Of a stretch of 64,000 nucleotides of DNA, positions 12,101-24,030 are shown in pieces. Source of the DNA: Onchocerca lupi (Eukaryota > Nematoda > Chromadorea > Rhabditida > Onchocercidae). How positions within the stretch are numbered: the stretch's first letter is position 1; each line of letters opens with the position of its first letter. The notes below the pieces were generated by a model. The model was not told the origin of the DNA. It saw only the letters and a list, made by a program, of their open reading frames with translations, and did not search any database. The DNA is taken from contig JAOVVO010000388.1 in the NCBI GenBank assembly GCA_028564675.1, positions 1 through 64,000 on the forward strand, in the 5' to 3' direction. The position numbers and the translations under genes are program-made.

Positions 12101-13519
12101 GCTAAGTATTAAAGAAATCAGCAGTCTTAATAATATCTAAGATAAATTCTTAAATTAGTGTATGGGTTTCTTTTAATTTAAACTTAATTCATCAATCTGG
12201 AATATTTTCGAAAATTATTCCCAAACAAAAATTCAAAAAATGCTTTGATATATTCTCTCAGAAAATCCAGAAATGTCTGCCATTTTAAACGCTTCTAATA
12301 AATTAAACCAAATTAAGCATTTGAATGAATAAATTAATGAACAAAAATTGTAAATTAATGAATAAAAAAGTTAACATTTTTCTAATTTCTTTTGTTTTTT
12401 CGAAAGCATGTAAGAAGAATATGAATATTTAACCTTCTTAAAAATCAAAAATTTTCAAATCAATTTTTATTTCTGACCTTGTTATATTTTTTACTAACCA
12501 GTCATTCCCCGTTGTGATGCGTATTTGTTGGATCCAGCCTGGATGGGAATAATGCCTTCGGAGCGCATCAACTTATCCTTATCATGCTTAGATGGTTTAC
12601 CACCTGAGTAATTTGCCATACGTCTTTGAACCGACTTCGATGGTTCTGGTACGGCATACGGCATACCAGGTGTTGGACTTTTAATGCCAACTGGTGGTGG
12701 AGGCTTCATGACTGCTTCGTCTTTCTTAGTTCCCTTGCCTTCTCCCTTAGTTCCTTCATCTTCCTGAAATAGAAAAATACATCTGGAACAGACTGTACGA
12801 ATTCATTTCTTACTAATTTATTTTCAAAAACTAACAATAATGTAAAGTTTATTGGGCATCTGAAGAGGAGCGTTGATATTTAGATCTATATTCAAATACT
12901 ATTAGAGTATTAAAAATATATCCTAAGCAAATCTGGTGGATGAAATTGTCTTTGACCTACATAAATTTAAACTTTCAACAAAAAAAAAATTTAATCATAA
13001 GCACTTTTTTGGAATAAGAGTAATTCAGAACGTAAAAGGTGTTATTAGCTGAAAATTAAGATAAACAATGTCAAATACTGTCATGGATTGTATGCTATAT
13101 GTGATATTTGGTAGTCAAATAAATAAGAATCAATGGATCCTCATGCATCTTAACTGTGTCTCAACTGCTACCATGAATTAATATATATTCAAATATTATT
13201 ATGACACTAAAAAAATATAAAATACAATATTTGAATATATCTGTTATTTCCTGGCAATTAGAACTTAAAATTCCAATGTTCAAATAGTAATGCTACACCA
13301 TCGATAGCACATAGCTTTCACATTACCAACAGCAGTAAGTAATTTCTTTGGAGTAATTTTCCGGGCATTCAACTGGAAATACAATCAGTTTGATCGAAAT
13401 AAGTTGAATAATTTAATGATGAAGAATAATAGAAGCAATCAATAACTTACCGATGCATTTTCTCCCGCTTCTTCCTGAGATTCTTCAGCTTCATCCACGA
13501 TGTCTTCCTCATCGGCCAT
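9132..13519 (-). CDS. unc-87: UNC-87-type calponin-like-repeat actin-bundling protein
   Basis: Seven exons on the minus strand: 13451-13519, 12499-12763, 10609-10755, 10266-10439, 9810-10010, 9532-9695 and 9132-9251. They encode about 379 residues, the usual size of nematode UNC-87. The family binds and bundles F-actin and stabilises thin filaments in body-wall muscle. The acidic N-terminus (MADEEDIVDEAEESQEE) and a Pro-rich stretch are followed by repeated calponin-like (CLIK) motifs. These include IQAGSNKYASQRGMTG, LQSGTNKFASQKGQTG, LQSGTNKLASQAGMTGIG, LQMGTNRFANQSGMTGFG, ASQAGMSGFGAF and SQAGKTGFGMPR. Each repeat tends to end with an exon boundary splitting the conserved Gly codon, so exons match repeat units. 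The last repeat (PFWSGQEAEFANQ) breaks off and reads into a stop. Intron 2 is about 1.7 kb and could hide an alternative start. No calponin-homology domain is present. Confidence 0.93.
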
Positions 13520-16500
13520 GCTTGTTTTCTACTGATTTCCGTTCTTCCAAGCTTCTACTAACTAATCCTTTAACTAAAAGTTGTTTTGCTCAGGCTTGTT
13601 GCTTTGTTCCACCTGCGGCGCTGTTCTGCTTCAGTTAAATCTGAAATTTTTACATGCAGCTGTGTGTGTGTGTATAAATTGTGGCTGGTTTTGTTGATGG
13701 AGATGTATGACCTGAAGTGTATCGTTTCAGTTCAAAATGTTGAAAAGCGTCGAGAGAACTTTGATAAGCAATCGCTGGTTAACTAACATCTTTTCCTTTT
13801 TATCACCAGCACCAGCAACAACAACAACAATAGCAGCAACAGAAGTTTGAGCTTCGAATCGAACTTTATTTATATCTCTAACATACATGCTGCCCACAAA
13901 ATTCTTTCTTCAACATTAAATGTTATTTTAAAACTTCAGAACAAATCATATTATACTAACTTCATCTTACTCACTCTTCTGAACGAACATGCATATACAT
14001 AGAGATATTTCGAATTTAATGAATTTTAAAACGATATAAGTCATTCCAATAAAGTTACAGCAATGAATCGCCAACTAAGAATGCATACAAGAAAAATCGA
14101 AATTTGAAAATAAATTAGAATTAAAATGAAGTTGGAGAACAATTAATTCAAAGAATAGAAAGAGTATGATGGATGGTCTAAAAATTTTAACATTTTTCCG
14201 CATTTGAATTGAAAGTTGATATGGGACAGATTGTACTAAAATAGAAAAGAAATCTTCATAAATCTTAACCAGAAAAAGATAATCAAATAGAGTTAATAAC
14301 AAATTATCGAATTATTGAAATTCATCAATTTGCTTTTGATATTGCTTCTTACAGAATGACAAAAAATGCTGATAGAAAAAAATTTTTACGATTTCATTCT
14401 CATAAACTTTTTCTAACTATATAATTTCAAGTTAAAGCTCTTAATCAAAGTTTGTTCTGAGTTTATCAGATAGCATAAAATGATCAAGGCGATGAACTTT
14501 TGTGATAAGTCTCTCCTATCCCTTCCATCGCTTCGCATCTATCTTAAAAACCAAACGTGTTGCATATTCAAAATTAACTTGAAGTGCTTACAATTTCAGC
14601 TCAGTTCGCTAATTTTAGTCTTTGAAAAAAAGACTTCAATTAATTTTTCACATGATATTTCCAAGATAAGTTTTTTTCAAGATAATATAAGTAAACAAGC
14701 AAAGAACGAGGTAAACTAATTTGCCAATTCTTTTTCTCAATTTCTAAAAATGTTATGAAATGAAGAGATTTATAAATTGTAAAAAGAAACTTTTTTAGAA
14801 TATTTTTGTTTGAGATATTTCGATTAGATCTTTGATAACTCTAAATTATAAACTAACGAAATCTTACTAAATTTACCATGTCTATGGATTAAAATTAAAA
14901 CAAAATGAAGAAATTTTGCCAGATCTACAGAGTTTTTCATTTTTTTTTTCTGACTGAAAAGTTGATAAGGTTAAGAACGGATATTTTTGGCTGAAAATTA
15001 TTTAACGAAATTCAATTCGCACAACTTAGCTTGACTAGAAACTTGAAATGTTACTTGCTAATGCACAGGAAGTATCAACCAGATATCAAGGTATTCGGTT
15101 TGTTATTATTGATTGATAAGGCAGATTAATAATAATTTTATAAATTATTCAAACAACAAATAAATACTTCACAAATGATTGCTATTTAAGTACAAATTGG
15201 GAAAAGTTTGATCGCAATTCAAAAAGCATAGTAACAGAAGAAACTTAGGGATGATAGAAGAGGACTGATGGAGCAAATAAACTTAGAAATCTGGGGGAAA
15301 TAGAAAAGAAGAATTAGAATTAGACTAGAAATTATTTTAGTCGGAAAAGCAATTCATATAAATAACTTCTGTCTCTTTCATTTCTTCAAACTATTTATAT
15401 CATTCTTTCTCTATTTCTTTTTATTAAAGTTTTAAAATTTCAACAAAAATAGTGATTTCATTGACACACACACACACATGAAAGAAGTTTCTGTAAATGA
15501 AGCAGCCGAATTCTGAAGGAATCATTGGTCGTTAGACGATCATCTCATTGAGTAAATCAAGAATCGCTTCCTACTAGTTCATCCACAAAAAGTTGTAAGA
15601 ATAGAAGTGGTTCACTGATGGAACTGTTAGTAGCTGGTGAATCTTTTCTAGCATCAATCCTGAGAGAGTGTATGTGTTGTAACAGAATATCAATAATATC
15701 AGCAACTGTCTTAAAACGTAAATACCTCACAAAGTCCATCTCAATCGGTAGTTAGAATTAGCGATAGATTTTGTTGTCTCAAATCCTTCCTTCATTCATA
15801 CCTAAGTTTTTGGTAATGTAACATCAAATGGGATCGTTTCCATAAATTTTAAATTATCCAAAACTAATCCCGTTTTGGAAGATTTATGATAAAAAACTTG
15901 AAAAAGAATGAAGCTAACTTTGATAGTTACATCAAATTTTCGTAAAAACTATTCAACTTGCTGATCTTTAATTTAAAAAAATTGAATCAAAATTATTTGA
16001 TAATTTGTGACTTGAAGATTAAGATCGCCACTTCTTAAAATAGAACTTAGCTTAGGTGAAGTTTGCAATGTGATGCAATGTGACGTAAGATTTAAAGAAG
16101 AAAAGAGAAAGGAATATTGGTAAACTGTTCTCGTTCTTCATATCAAAATTCAATGTTGCATGAATCAAAATTAATTAGTCAATCGCATGACTTCGGCCAT
16201 CACTTAGACCATAACAAGTGAGATTGAATGATGAAGGAACTTTTCTTGCTGCTGTCCATTTTCATTCTATATCATTGCATTTCACGAAGTTTTCTGTCGA
16301 ATCCTCACGTTTCTTCTCAAACAGTTGTTTACAGTTCAAAAATCTTTCCCTTTTTCCGACCAACATTTTTCATTTTTTCATTCATCAATAGTCCTTCTTC
16401 CCGTTTTTAATAAGAAAAATGAAATTTGTCTCACTAATTTCTTCTTTTAGTTGAAAATATATCCAAGAATGTTTTATCAGTCATTCAACACAGAAATTGT

Positions 16501-18009
16501 AATAAGGATAAAACAATTTGAATGTTTGTATATCCGTTGTAATGCTTCCGAACATGTGTGCAGAGCTATTATTCTCTGAAAAATTTTTTAAAATAGAGTC
16601 TCGTTTTTTCATCTTTTCATTCCAAACGCTTCCTCACTCATCCAGATACATACACACATACGCGCATACACCTACATACACACAAACTGTAAAATAAAGA
16701 TAAAATATAATGCAAAAAGTTTCTGAAGAAAATCTTTATTTTTTGAATTTTTTTCCTAAAAGATCGGAAATCAACACAAACTAATGATTCGGTGAATTTG
16801 AATTTCGTGAATTATGTCAAAGTATAAAAATAAGAATTGTTCTCGAAAAATAATTTCAAAAGAAAGTGGTTTAAAAAAAATAAAAAAGTAATTTGAAGGT
16901 CGACATTCTACTGCCAGCCTTGTATGGGTTAACTTATCAGTAATTTCTTAAATATTCTAGTAATTAAGTTATTATAAATTTCATCGATGTAAAAAGAAAC
17001 AAAAAAGCTATTGTAATATAAAATGTAGAGACTTAAAATTTATGATTTCTTAATTCTTTCTTTTGGAAACATACATATGATAACTTATGTCTTCTTAAAT
17101 TTTTCCATAAATACTAGTGATACATAGAAAAAACTTGACACCTTATACATTTCCATACCTTACTTTCATATAATGAACTATTTAAATACGTAGAAAGGTT
17201 TTTAGGATGATGTTTACTAAAAACTTTTCTATTTAGTTAAGTTCTTGTATGTCATTTACTGAATAAAATGGAGTAATTTGCTATTTGATACCTGGCATTT
17301 TTTTAAAAATCTTGCTGTTTTTTAATCGATGCAAATATCATACTTTATATTCAACGCGAAAAGATTAGAATTGATTGAAATCATCTCGGATCTAAAATAT
17401 CATAAAATTAGAAGAAAATAGTCAAATGTCATTAATTGTCATATTTTTAGTAAAATTCAACCGCATTTTATTTGGCATGTAATATGATGAAGTGTATAAA
17501 ATATCACACAATCTAAAAATAGCGATAAAGTAGTGTGTATGTTATGTATTAGTGACACAAGAAAAAATTAGCCAACAGCAGTTATTTAGGCCCTCATCTA
17601 CCTGAAAAAATAAGGCTGATCCAGACTGGAGTAGATCATTCTTTTACTAGAATAAGCCATGGGACAAATATTTCATTAGAACTCAGTCATGGTGACACAA
17701 TACATTTAACACTTGTTTCGCAGGTGTATTAGGTTTGTGGTTGTTGTATGATGTGCATGTAGCGAGGAGTATGAAGTGTAGCGTCTGTGGGATTGACCAA
17801 GAGTTTAGTTTGAGGTTATGTTCTTCACATGGGAATTCTTAGAGGATCATTAATTTTAACCTTAGTTGTCTTACTTAAGGGACCTGCTTCAGCTTTTCCG
17901 GAAGGATAAATGTTTGAGAACGGAGTCGTACAAGAGATGAAGATGGGTCGGAATTGATTCTTTTCCAGTTTCCTCTTAATGTTTGGTGCAGTCGCTACTC
18001 CAGGAATCA
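13520..18009. other. Long divergent intergenic region, unc-87 / atg-5
   Basis: About 4.5 kb separates the divergent starts of unc-87 and atg-5. It contains short CA/TG runs (near 13661-13673, 15466-15478 and 16651-16685) and AT-rich sequence. One minus-strand frame at 15557-15739 has coding-like codon use and is listed separately. A plus-strand frame at 16228-16410 begins with a hydrophobic, signal-like stretch but is short and Phe/Ser-rich; I do not support it as a gene. Confidence 0.5.
15557..15739 (-). other. Possible isolated small ORF or terminal exon
   Basis: A 60-residue ATG-to-stop frame. Its composition looks more protein-like than neighbouring frames (VADIIDILLQHIHSLRIDA, then a Ser/Thr-rich stretch and LLFLQLFVDELVG). 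I do not recognise it. I found no convincing upstream exons, although an acceptor-like TTGTGAG lies inside its start. It could be the last exon of an undetected gene, a decayed remnant, or chance. Confidence 0.22.
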
Positions 18010-20172
18010 ATGATACAAGATTACGAGGTCACTCGGAAATTATGGGATGGACGTATTCCGGTGCAATTTATCCTTGATAAACTGGAATTCATCCAATGTT
18101 CAGCCAAACCATTTTGTGTTAGTTTCTATTTCTCCTCATTAGATTTTGAATTTTTCTCCAAGATATATTTCGCATGAAAAGTTTTGAAACATATCTGTCA
18201 GCTGATACTAATATATTCTGTCTCTGGCATTATCATCTACCATTCGTCGTTAAATAATGTATTTCTAATGCAGAATTGTCATATTTCAAGATATCATTGT
18301 ATAATAAGGCTACATAATTGGAAAAGGTTCAATGCTAAGTATGCTGTAGTAGAACATCAGCAAAACTAGCCAAGAAACTGCATTTCCAGTCGGTAATATT
18401 TCTAGCTTTACTGGTGAGTCTGGTATATCAAGCAGATATCATGTGTATAAATTAGGATAGTCTGATTATTTTTATTTTCTTGTTCAGAATTGAGAAATTT
18501 TTCAGCAATTTTCAGATTATGGTTCCAGGCATGAGTTACTTTCCCCTAATTTTGCCACGGGTTTTGCAGTATTTTATGGCTGTTGTTGACCATTTTGATG
18601 CAGATTCAGTATGGTTACGATATAACACTAAACCGTTGAAATGGTACTTATCCATTTTCTTTCTTTTCTGAATATTTTACATTACGTATATAATTTGAGA
18701 TGTAATTCATTCATTTTGACAAGAGCATAACTTACTACATATCATTATATTCTCAGTTTGAATGATTTCATAGAATTTTTTGAAAAAAAAGTTGTATTTT
18801 TGGATTTTGAAGATTGTTTTCATATTGATCGTTTTAGGCATTATCCAGTGGGTGTTTTGTTTGATTTATTGAAAACGGATGATCTTTTACCATGGACTAT
18901 TGTGCTGAAAACTAAAGTTTGTTTTCTTTTTGTATTTCTATGAGATTCTTGTTATGGTAGGTCCGATTTGTCTATTACTATCTTCATTTCTTGGGTCTCG
19001 GCAAGTTCTATACTAAAAATGTAAAGTACATACAAGTTAGCAAAAAAAAATGTATTGTTGAATAATCACTCTATCTCATGATTTACATCAGGATTCCCCG
19101 AAAGAAGTAATGCGATTCAGAGGCAACGACTTAGAGAGCTCATATATTCAATCAGTTAAGGAAGCTGATCAATTGAAACACAAAGCTAGAGTGGTCAATT
19201 CGATGAAAGTTGATGAACATCGACAGTTATGGAGTAGCATACTTCATGGTTATTTATCCTTGCTATTTGAGAATTGTTTTATTTCAATGTTAATCTTCTT
19301 ACATTAATATGTTATACATATGAATAATTTAGAAAAAATGGAGCAAGTCGTCCTGACTATTCTGCAGAAGAAGATTGGATTTTGGTATTGCTTGATTACT
19401 CTATGAAATGTTTGTTAGGGTCAATTATTTGAGTATGTTGCTTCATTGCAGATAAATTTGATGAATTTTGGGCGATAAATAAGAAACTGATGGAAGCTAG
19501 TGAAAACGAACCTATCTTACATGTTCCTATTCGTATTTATCAGGTAACAGTGTTTTTTTTTTTTTTTTTTTTTTTTTTTATTCTAATGGTTCGAAATAGT
19601 TACACATTCTTAATGTGGTTTTGCTCGTTAATTTACCTGTCATTGCAGGGTTAACAAGAAACATTCAAATGAGCTGAAAATGTATTGCAGTTTATTGAAG
19701 TATGAAATAGTGCAAAAGCATCTGAAAATCTATTATTTTATTTTAGACTGACAAGAGTACTGATTTAAAAAACCACAACTTAGCTAAATGATTCTCATTG
19801 ATGCCTTATAGCTTAATGAGCCTCATATCTTATAGCTTGATTTTTTGATTTTAAAAATTAACTCATTAAGCTATGAAGTCTCGGAAAGAATCAATACAAC
19901 TAAGTTATCTTTTTTCGTATTCGACGATTTCGTCAAAAATTTCATTTTAGGTCGATTGTTCTTTTCAACAACCGTTAATTACGCCTTTTGACGAGTCAGA
20001 CCGAGCACGTACTGTTGCTGATGTGTTAAAAGCTGTAAATGTTGAAATTCATTCAGTTGTGATCTCTCATGGTATTAAAATACCCCTAACAACCCCTCTT
20101 ATTTGGATGATACAAAATCTTTCATACCTTGATAATTTTATTCATATTGTTGTACTCCCATCTTCGAAATAA
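18010..20172 (+). CDS. atg-5: Autophagy protein ATG5
   Basis: Six exons: 18010-18117, 18516-18643, 18838-18916, 19092-19248, 19452-19543 and 19951-20172. They encode 261 residues (human ATG5 has 275). ATG5 is conjugated to ATG12. With ATG16 the conjugate acts as the E3-like enzyme that lipidates ATG8/LGG on the growing autophagosome. The N-terminal ubiquitin-fold domain starts EVTRKLWDGRIPVQF. PLKWHYPVGVLFDLL and LPWTIVL follow. The helix EADQLKHKARVVNSM holds the Lys (in LKHK) that corresponds to the ATG12-conjugated lysine. RQLWSSILHDKFDEFWAIN and the C-terminal ubiquitin fold (PLIWMIQNLSYLDNFIH) complete the protein. Junctions align with human ATG5 without gaps. The in-frame codons upstream of 18010 lack an ATG. 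An AATAAA lies at 20206-20211, about 35 nt after the stop. A 27-nt T run sits just inside intron 5. Confidence 0.95.
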
Positions 20173-20376
20173 TATAGTTATATGAATTCCGTCATACTTA
20201 CATACAATAAATCCAGTATGAGAAGGATGAAATTTCAACATTGAGTATTGTGGTTTAGTTTATATACAATTATTTGAAACATTTCGGAATGTGGGAAATT
20301 TAAATGATTAAGAGAGCTCGTTTATCCTGTAAACTATGAACACCATATATCTTATTTAGCAGAGATTCAAGACCAT

Positions 20377-20456
20377 CCAGCTCTGGCCATTTAAACTCTG
20401 ACTTATCGTGTGCTTGTTTATAACAAGTCAGAGTTTGAATGGCCGGAGCTAGTTGG
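20377..20456. repeat. Fold-back (inverted repeat) element
   Basis: The left arm, beginning CCAGCTCTGGCCATTTAAAC, and the right arm, ending GAATGGCCGGAGCTAGTTGG, are inverted copies of about 28-30 nt. The loop between them is about 20 nt. Only a few mismatches occur. It lies 200 bp downstream of atg-5, outside the coding sequence. A small MITE-type remnant is the simplest reading. Confidence 0.7.
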
Positions 20457-23400
20457 TGTATGATGAATCTCATTAATACTAGCAGCATTGCAGCTAAAAT
20501 CTGAACTATTTTGGTGCTCTTTGTGGATTTGATTGGTTTTGAATACAATTCATGAAGGGAAAGAAATAAATTTAGTTTTGGTGAATAACACTTGAAACTT
20601 TATGAATAGCTGGTATGCGGACTTCACAAAATTTGGCTAAACTCTGAATGATCTATAGTATGATTATTGTATTCGGCTGAATAATTGTAGGATGACGAGG
20701 ATGTTATCTTCCATGTTTGACGTTTTTCGGAGCTAACTGTACAAAGCCAAAGAAAAGACATTAGATGAAAGATGCTTTACCATAAATTGAATTAGGGAAA
20801 ATATTTTGGAATTTAAAGACATTGTGGTAAAGCGGGATATTATATGCGGTGGCTGTTTTTTTTCATCTTACATATTTAGAAGATTAAGGATACGGTTATT
20901 TGAGCGTCCCAATTTATAAATAAACTACAAAGAAGCTAAATTTCAAGTGTGGGGTTTGTTTCGTAAATCACCGAAATATAACGAGACAGCTATTGATTTG
21001 ACTTTATCTAACTAGGACAAATCTCTATTTTATATAACTAGTGCAAGATATTTCTCATATTTTGGTTTTAATTACCATATGTAGAAAACGGAAGTGGTGA
21101 TTTAGGGATTTCCGAGAATTTTTTAATCAGAATTTTGTGGTATTTGGCGATCTGATCAGATTATCATTATTTCGCTAATTGAAAAAGATTTTTGAATGCT
21201 TTATCTGCTCCTAAAATGTTTATTTGACTTAAATGAATGGCCAATGAATTGATGGAATTCTTTACTACTAGATTTATTTTTCTGGACAGTAAGAAATCAT
21301 GCAATACTTTCGATATTTTATTTCGCAACTTGTAGAACGTAAAGATTTCATCAACATTTAAAATTAGCTCCGGAATTGATAATATCAATTTCAAACAAAA
21401 ATTGGTTCCACAAAGAAAATTTAATTTATTTCTCTTGACTAATGTTGATGCAGTTATCAACCTTATTCACTTCGATGAATTGCTGCAGTAGCAGTAGCAG
21501 ATGATAATAATAAATTTTAATTTACTTGTAATAGCGATATTTCTTTGTGTTCCATTGCAATTAAACACGTTTTTTATCTGCCATTTCCTCTTTTGCTTGC
21601 AAAAAACTTCAGCCAACAACAAATTCATTTTTTATTGAGCAACCGTGCAAATGTCGGCTTCTGTGTATATATAATGCTGTACTTGCAAGAATTTAAGCAC
21701 GAAATTACAAGTCACACACAAAAATATCTCTTAGTTTCTGCTACCATTCTCGCATTTATTACAATTCATAGGAACTTTTTCCATGATATCTTTTATTTCC
21801 AACTTTTCTTTTCTACTTCCAGCGTTTCCAATAAATACTCGAATCATAAACGAGCATCCGATCTGCAAGAAACACAAGAATAATTTGAACCGCTTTAAAT
21901 GTTGTCCTTGTTAAAATATTATCTGAGTTTTGGCGTCATATTAGATCATTCCGGTTTTTTTATCAAATTTGTTTTTATCTTTAATGAAACTGAAATTGAT
22001 ACAATAAACAAAGAAACCGTTTTCCCATTATGATTATTCTTCAAGCTTGACTGATTCAATTTGATAATATGGTGATTTATTAATAAAAATCCTAAATTTG
22101 AGACTGGCGATATAATTTAAAGGCCTTTAGTTGGCGGCAGTGTTGCTGTGTCTCTGATAAAATTCGTTTATAAAACTTGCACAACATAAAAGGCAAAGAG
22201 AAGGAGAAACAATTCTGGCAAAAATAGAAGTACTGCAATAATTGCAGTAATCACTTTTTTTTTTTTTTTTAATTTGGCTGAAATAGATAATATTTAAAAG
22301 CTAAATTGATTTTATAATGAAAGTTCTGATCGGATCAATCTTCCCGGCTATGATAAATAATCATAATTGAGTAAAATAATGGTAATTAAAATGAGCAAAT
22401 TAATTTATATTATTTTTTCATTTCGCACCAAAAATTTGTTCTAGAACCTAGTTTTAAAAAGCTCATGACATCATGAATAAAAAGATTGATATTGATGACC
22501 AATTAATACTTTTTCATTTGTTTTAAATCGCTGAAACTTTTAGAAAAAGCTTCCTGTAGAGAACTGCTATTGCATATAAGTAATCATTTTGAAGCATTAT
22601 TTCAAGCATTTATTTGCGTGCACACTTTATAATTAAACTGGATATTTTTAAAACAAATAATTGAAAAATAAAAGGAAGATGACTTACAATCTAACAAACA
22701 AATCGCTCGGAAAATGATGATGTAATTAACTTTATATTGAAATGATGCATTGCATTGATTTTTTCCAATCAATTTTATCAAATAAATCACCTATAATATT
22801 TATAATTAATTAATTCTAATGCCAAAGAAAGAGATTAGAATTAGTTATTTTTGCAAATATCATCAATAAATTGAGTGAGCATACTTTCTGAACTGCAATT
22901 CGGCAGCTGTTCTATAGCGTGAATCGCAATATGTCTGGTAGAGCCATTCCTCGGGAAATGAACTTATCATTTTCCCTTCCCTTCCTTCCTTTTTTCCCAT
23001 GATGAATCTTTTTAAAATTACAAATTCTCTCCGATGGATGCTTCTTACTAATTGTAAATATTATCTGAAGTAACAATTATACTCGTTACTAAGCTTCTAT
23101 GCAAGCAGCAGTTATTGTCATCTCTTCCGTGATTCAAAAAAAATTCACTAAATTTTTTCTAATAATTTGTTTTAACTTCATTAAAATTCCGCATATTTTC
23201 GAATTTGCATGCAAATTTCAATTCCTGCAATGAACTTCCCATATTTTTGAATTTTGAGTTTTATGCTTAAATTCCAACCTCTATTCTGGGCTCAATTTGA
23301 TTTTTTTTTTCTTGATTTCATATTGAATGACAAATTATTGTTTGTCTGCTGAAATTAAAATTTACTTCTTTTTTACATTCGTTGTTTGTCTAATTTTATG

Positions 23401-24026
23401 GCAGGATTGTTCAATTATTTGTTTTTCTCACTCCCGAGAGAACAGACAGTGAAATTAGATAGGTGAAAAAATTCGTTTACGACATAGGCATTTACGAAAA
23501 TCTTAGTGTTTGATGGCAAAGATATTAATGGAAATTGTCCATTTCCAGAAGTATAATTACGATAATTTAGACTTTGTTTTAAAAAACAAATCTATCGATT
23601 TATCTAAAATGAAACTTATGGATTTGTCGATAATTAATGAATCAAAAAGTCATTTTTCTTGGAAATCATTCAAGCATTTTGCTTAAAAATTTAGACTTAC
23701 AAGAAGTGGAAAATATATATATTCCGTTCAATTTAGAAACTCGCAGATCTAAACGATAGAAAGATAAGTTGTGAATTTGACAAAGAGTAATAATAAAAAT
23801 TCCAAATAGTTGCGATGAATGATTGGTGTTATTTCTGCTTGAACTTAAAAGCAATTTTTACAACACATGTTGGCATACATTCTGCGGTATCCTCTTTTCT
23901 CTTATTTCTTCATAATCTTTAATTCTCTTCTTGTTTTCAGAATTTATAATGCCACATTGAAAAGGTACTTTATTATCAAACGTTATTTCGATAAATGATA
24001 AGTTTGATTTAAAGTATTACACTTCA
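20457..24026. other. Intergenic between atg-5 and the Kunitz gene
   Basis: About 3.6 kb of AT-rich sequence with homopolymer runs (for example T-rich near 22255-22270 and 23300-23312). A 112-codon open frame at 21545-21883 does not start with ATG and is Phe/His/Ser-rich without recognisable features. I see no gene here. The region next to 24027 presumably contains the promoter of the Kunitz gene. Confidence 0.5.
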
Positions 24027-24027
24027 G
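24017..24027 (+). other. Probable spliced-leader acceptor of Kunitz gene
   Basis: ATTACACTTCAG, ending at 24027, is a good acceptor only 3 nt before the ATG at 24031. No matching upstream coding exon is visible. In nematodes this layout usually marks a trans-splice site. It supports using the first ATG. Confidence 0.5.
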
Positions 24028-24030
24028 GTA

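Noticed and set aside
16228..16410. Short plus-strand ORF with signal-peptide-like start
   Set aside because: Only 60 codons, Phe/Ser-rich throughout and without conserved Cys or domain features.
18118..18515. Extra exon inside atg-5 intron 1 (frame 18184-18369)
   Set aside because: Exons 1 and 2 join in phase and align with ATG5 without a gap; inserting this frame would add unrelated residues and a stop.
19333..19385. Mini-exon between atg-5 exons 4 and 5
   Set aside because: Flanked by AG and GT-like signals, but direct joining gives LHDKFDEFW with exact spacing to human ATG5.
21545..21883. 112-codon plus-strand open frame
   Set aside because: Does not begin with ATG, no recognisable domain, composition typical of AT-rich noncoding DNA.
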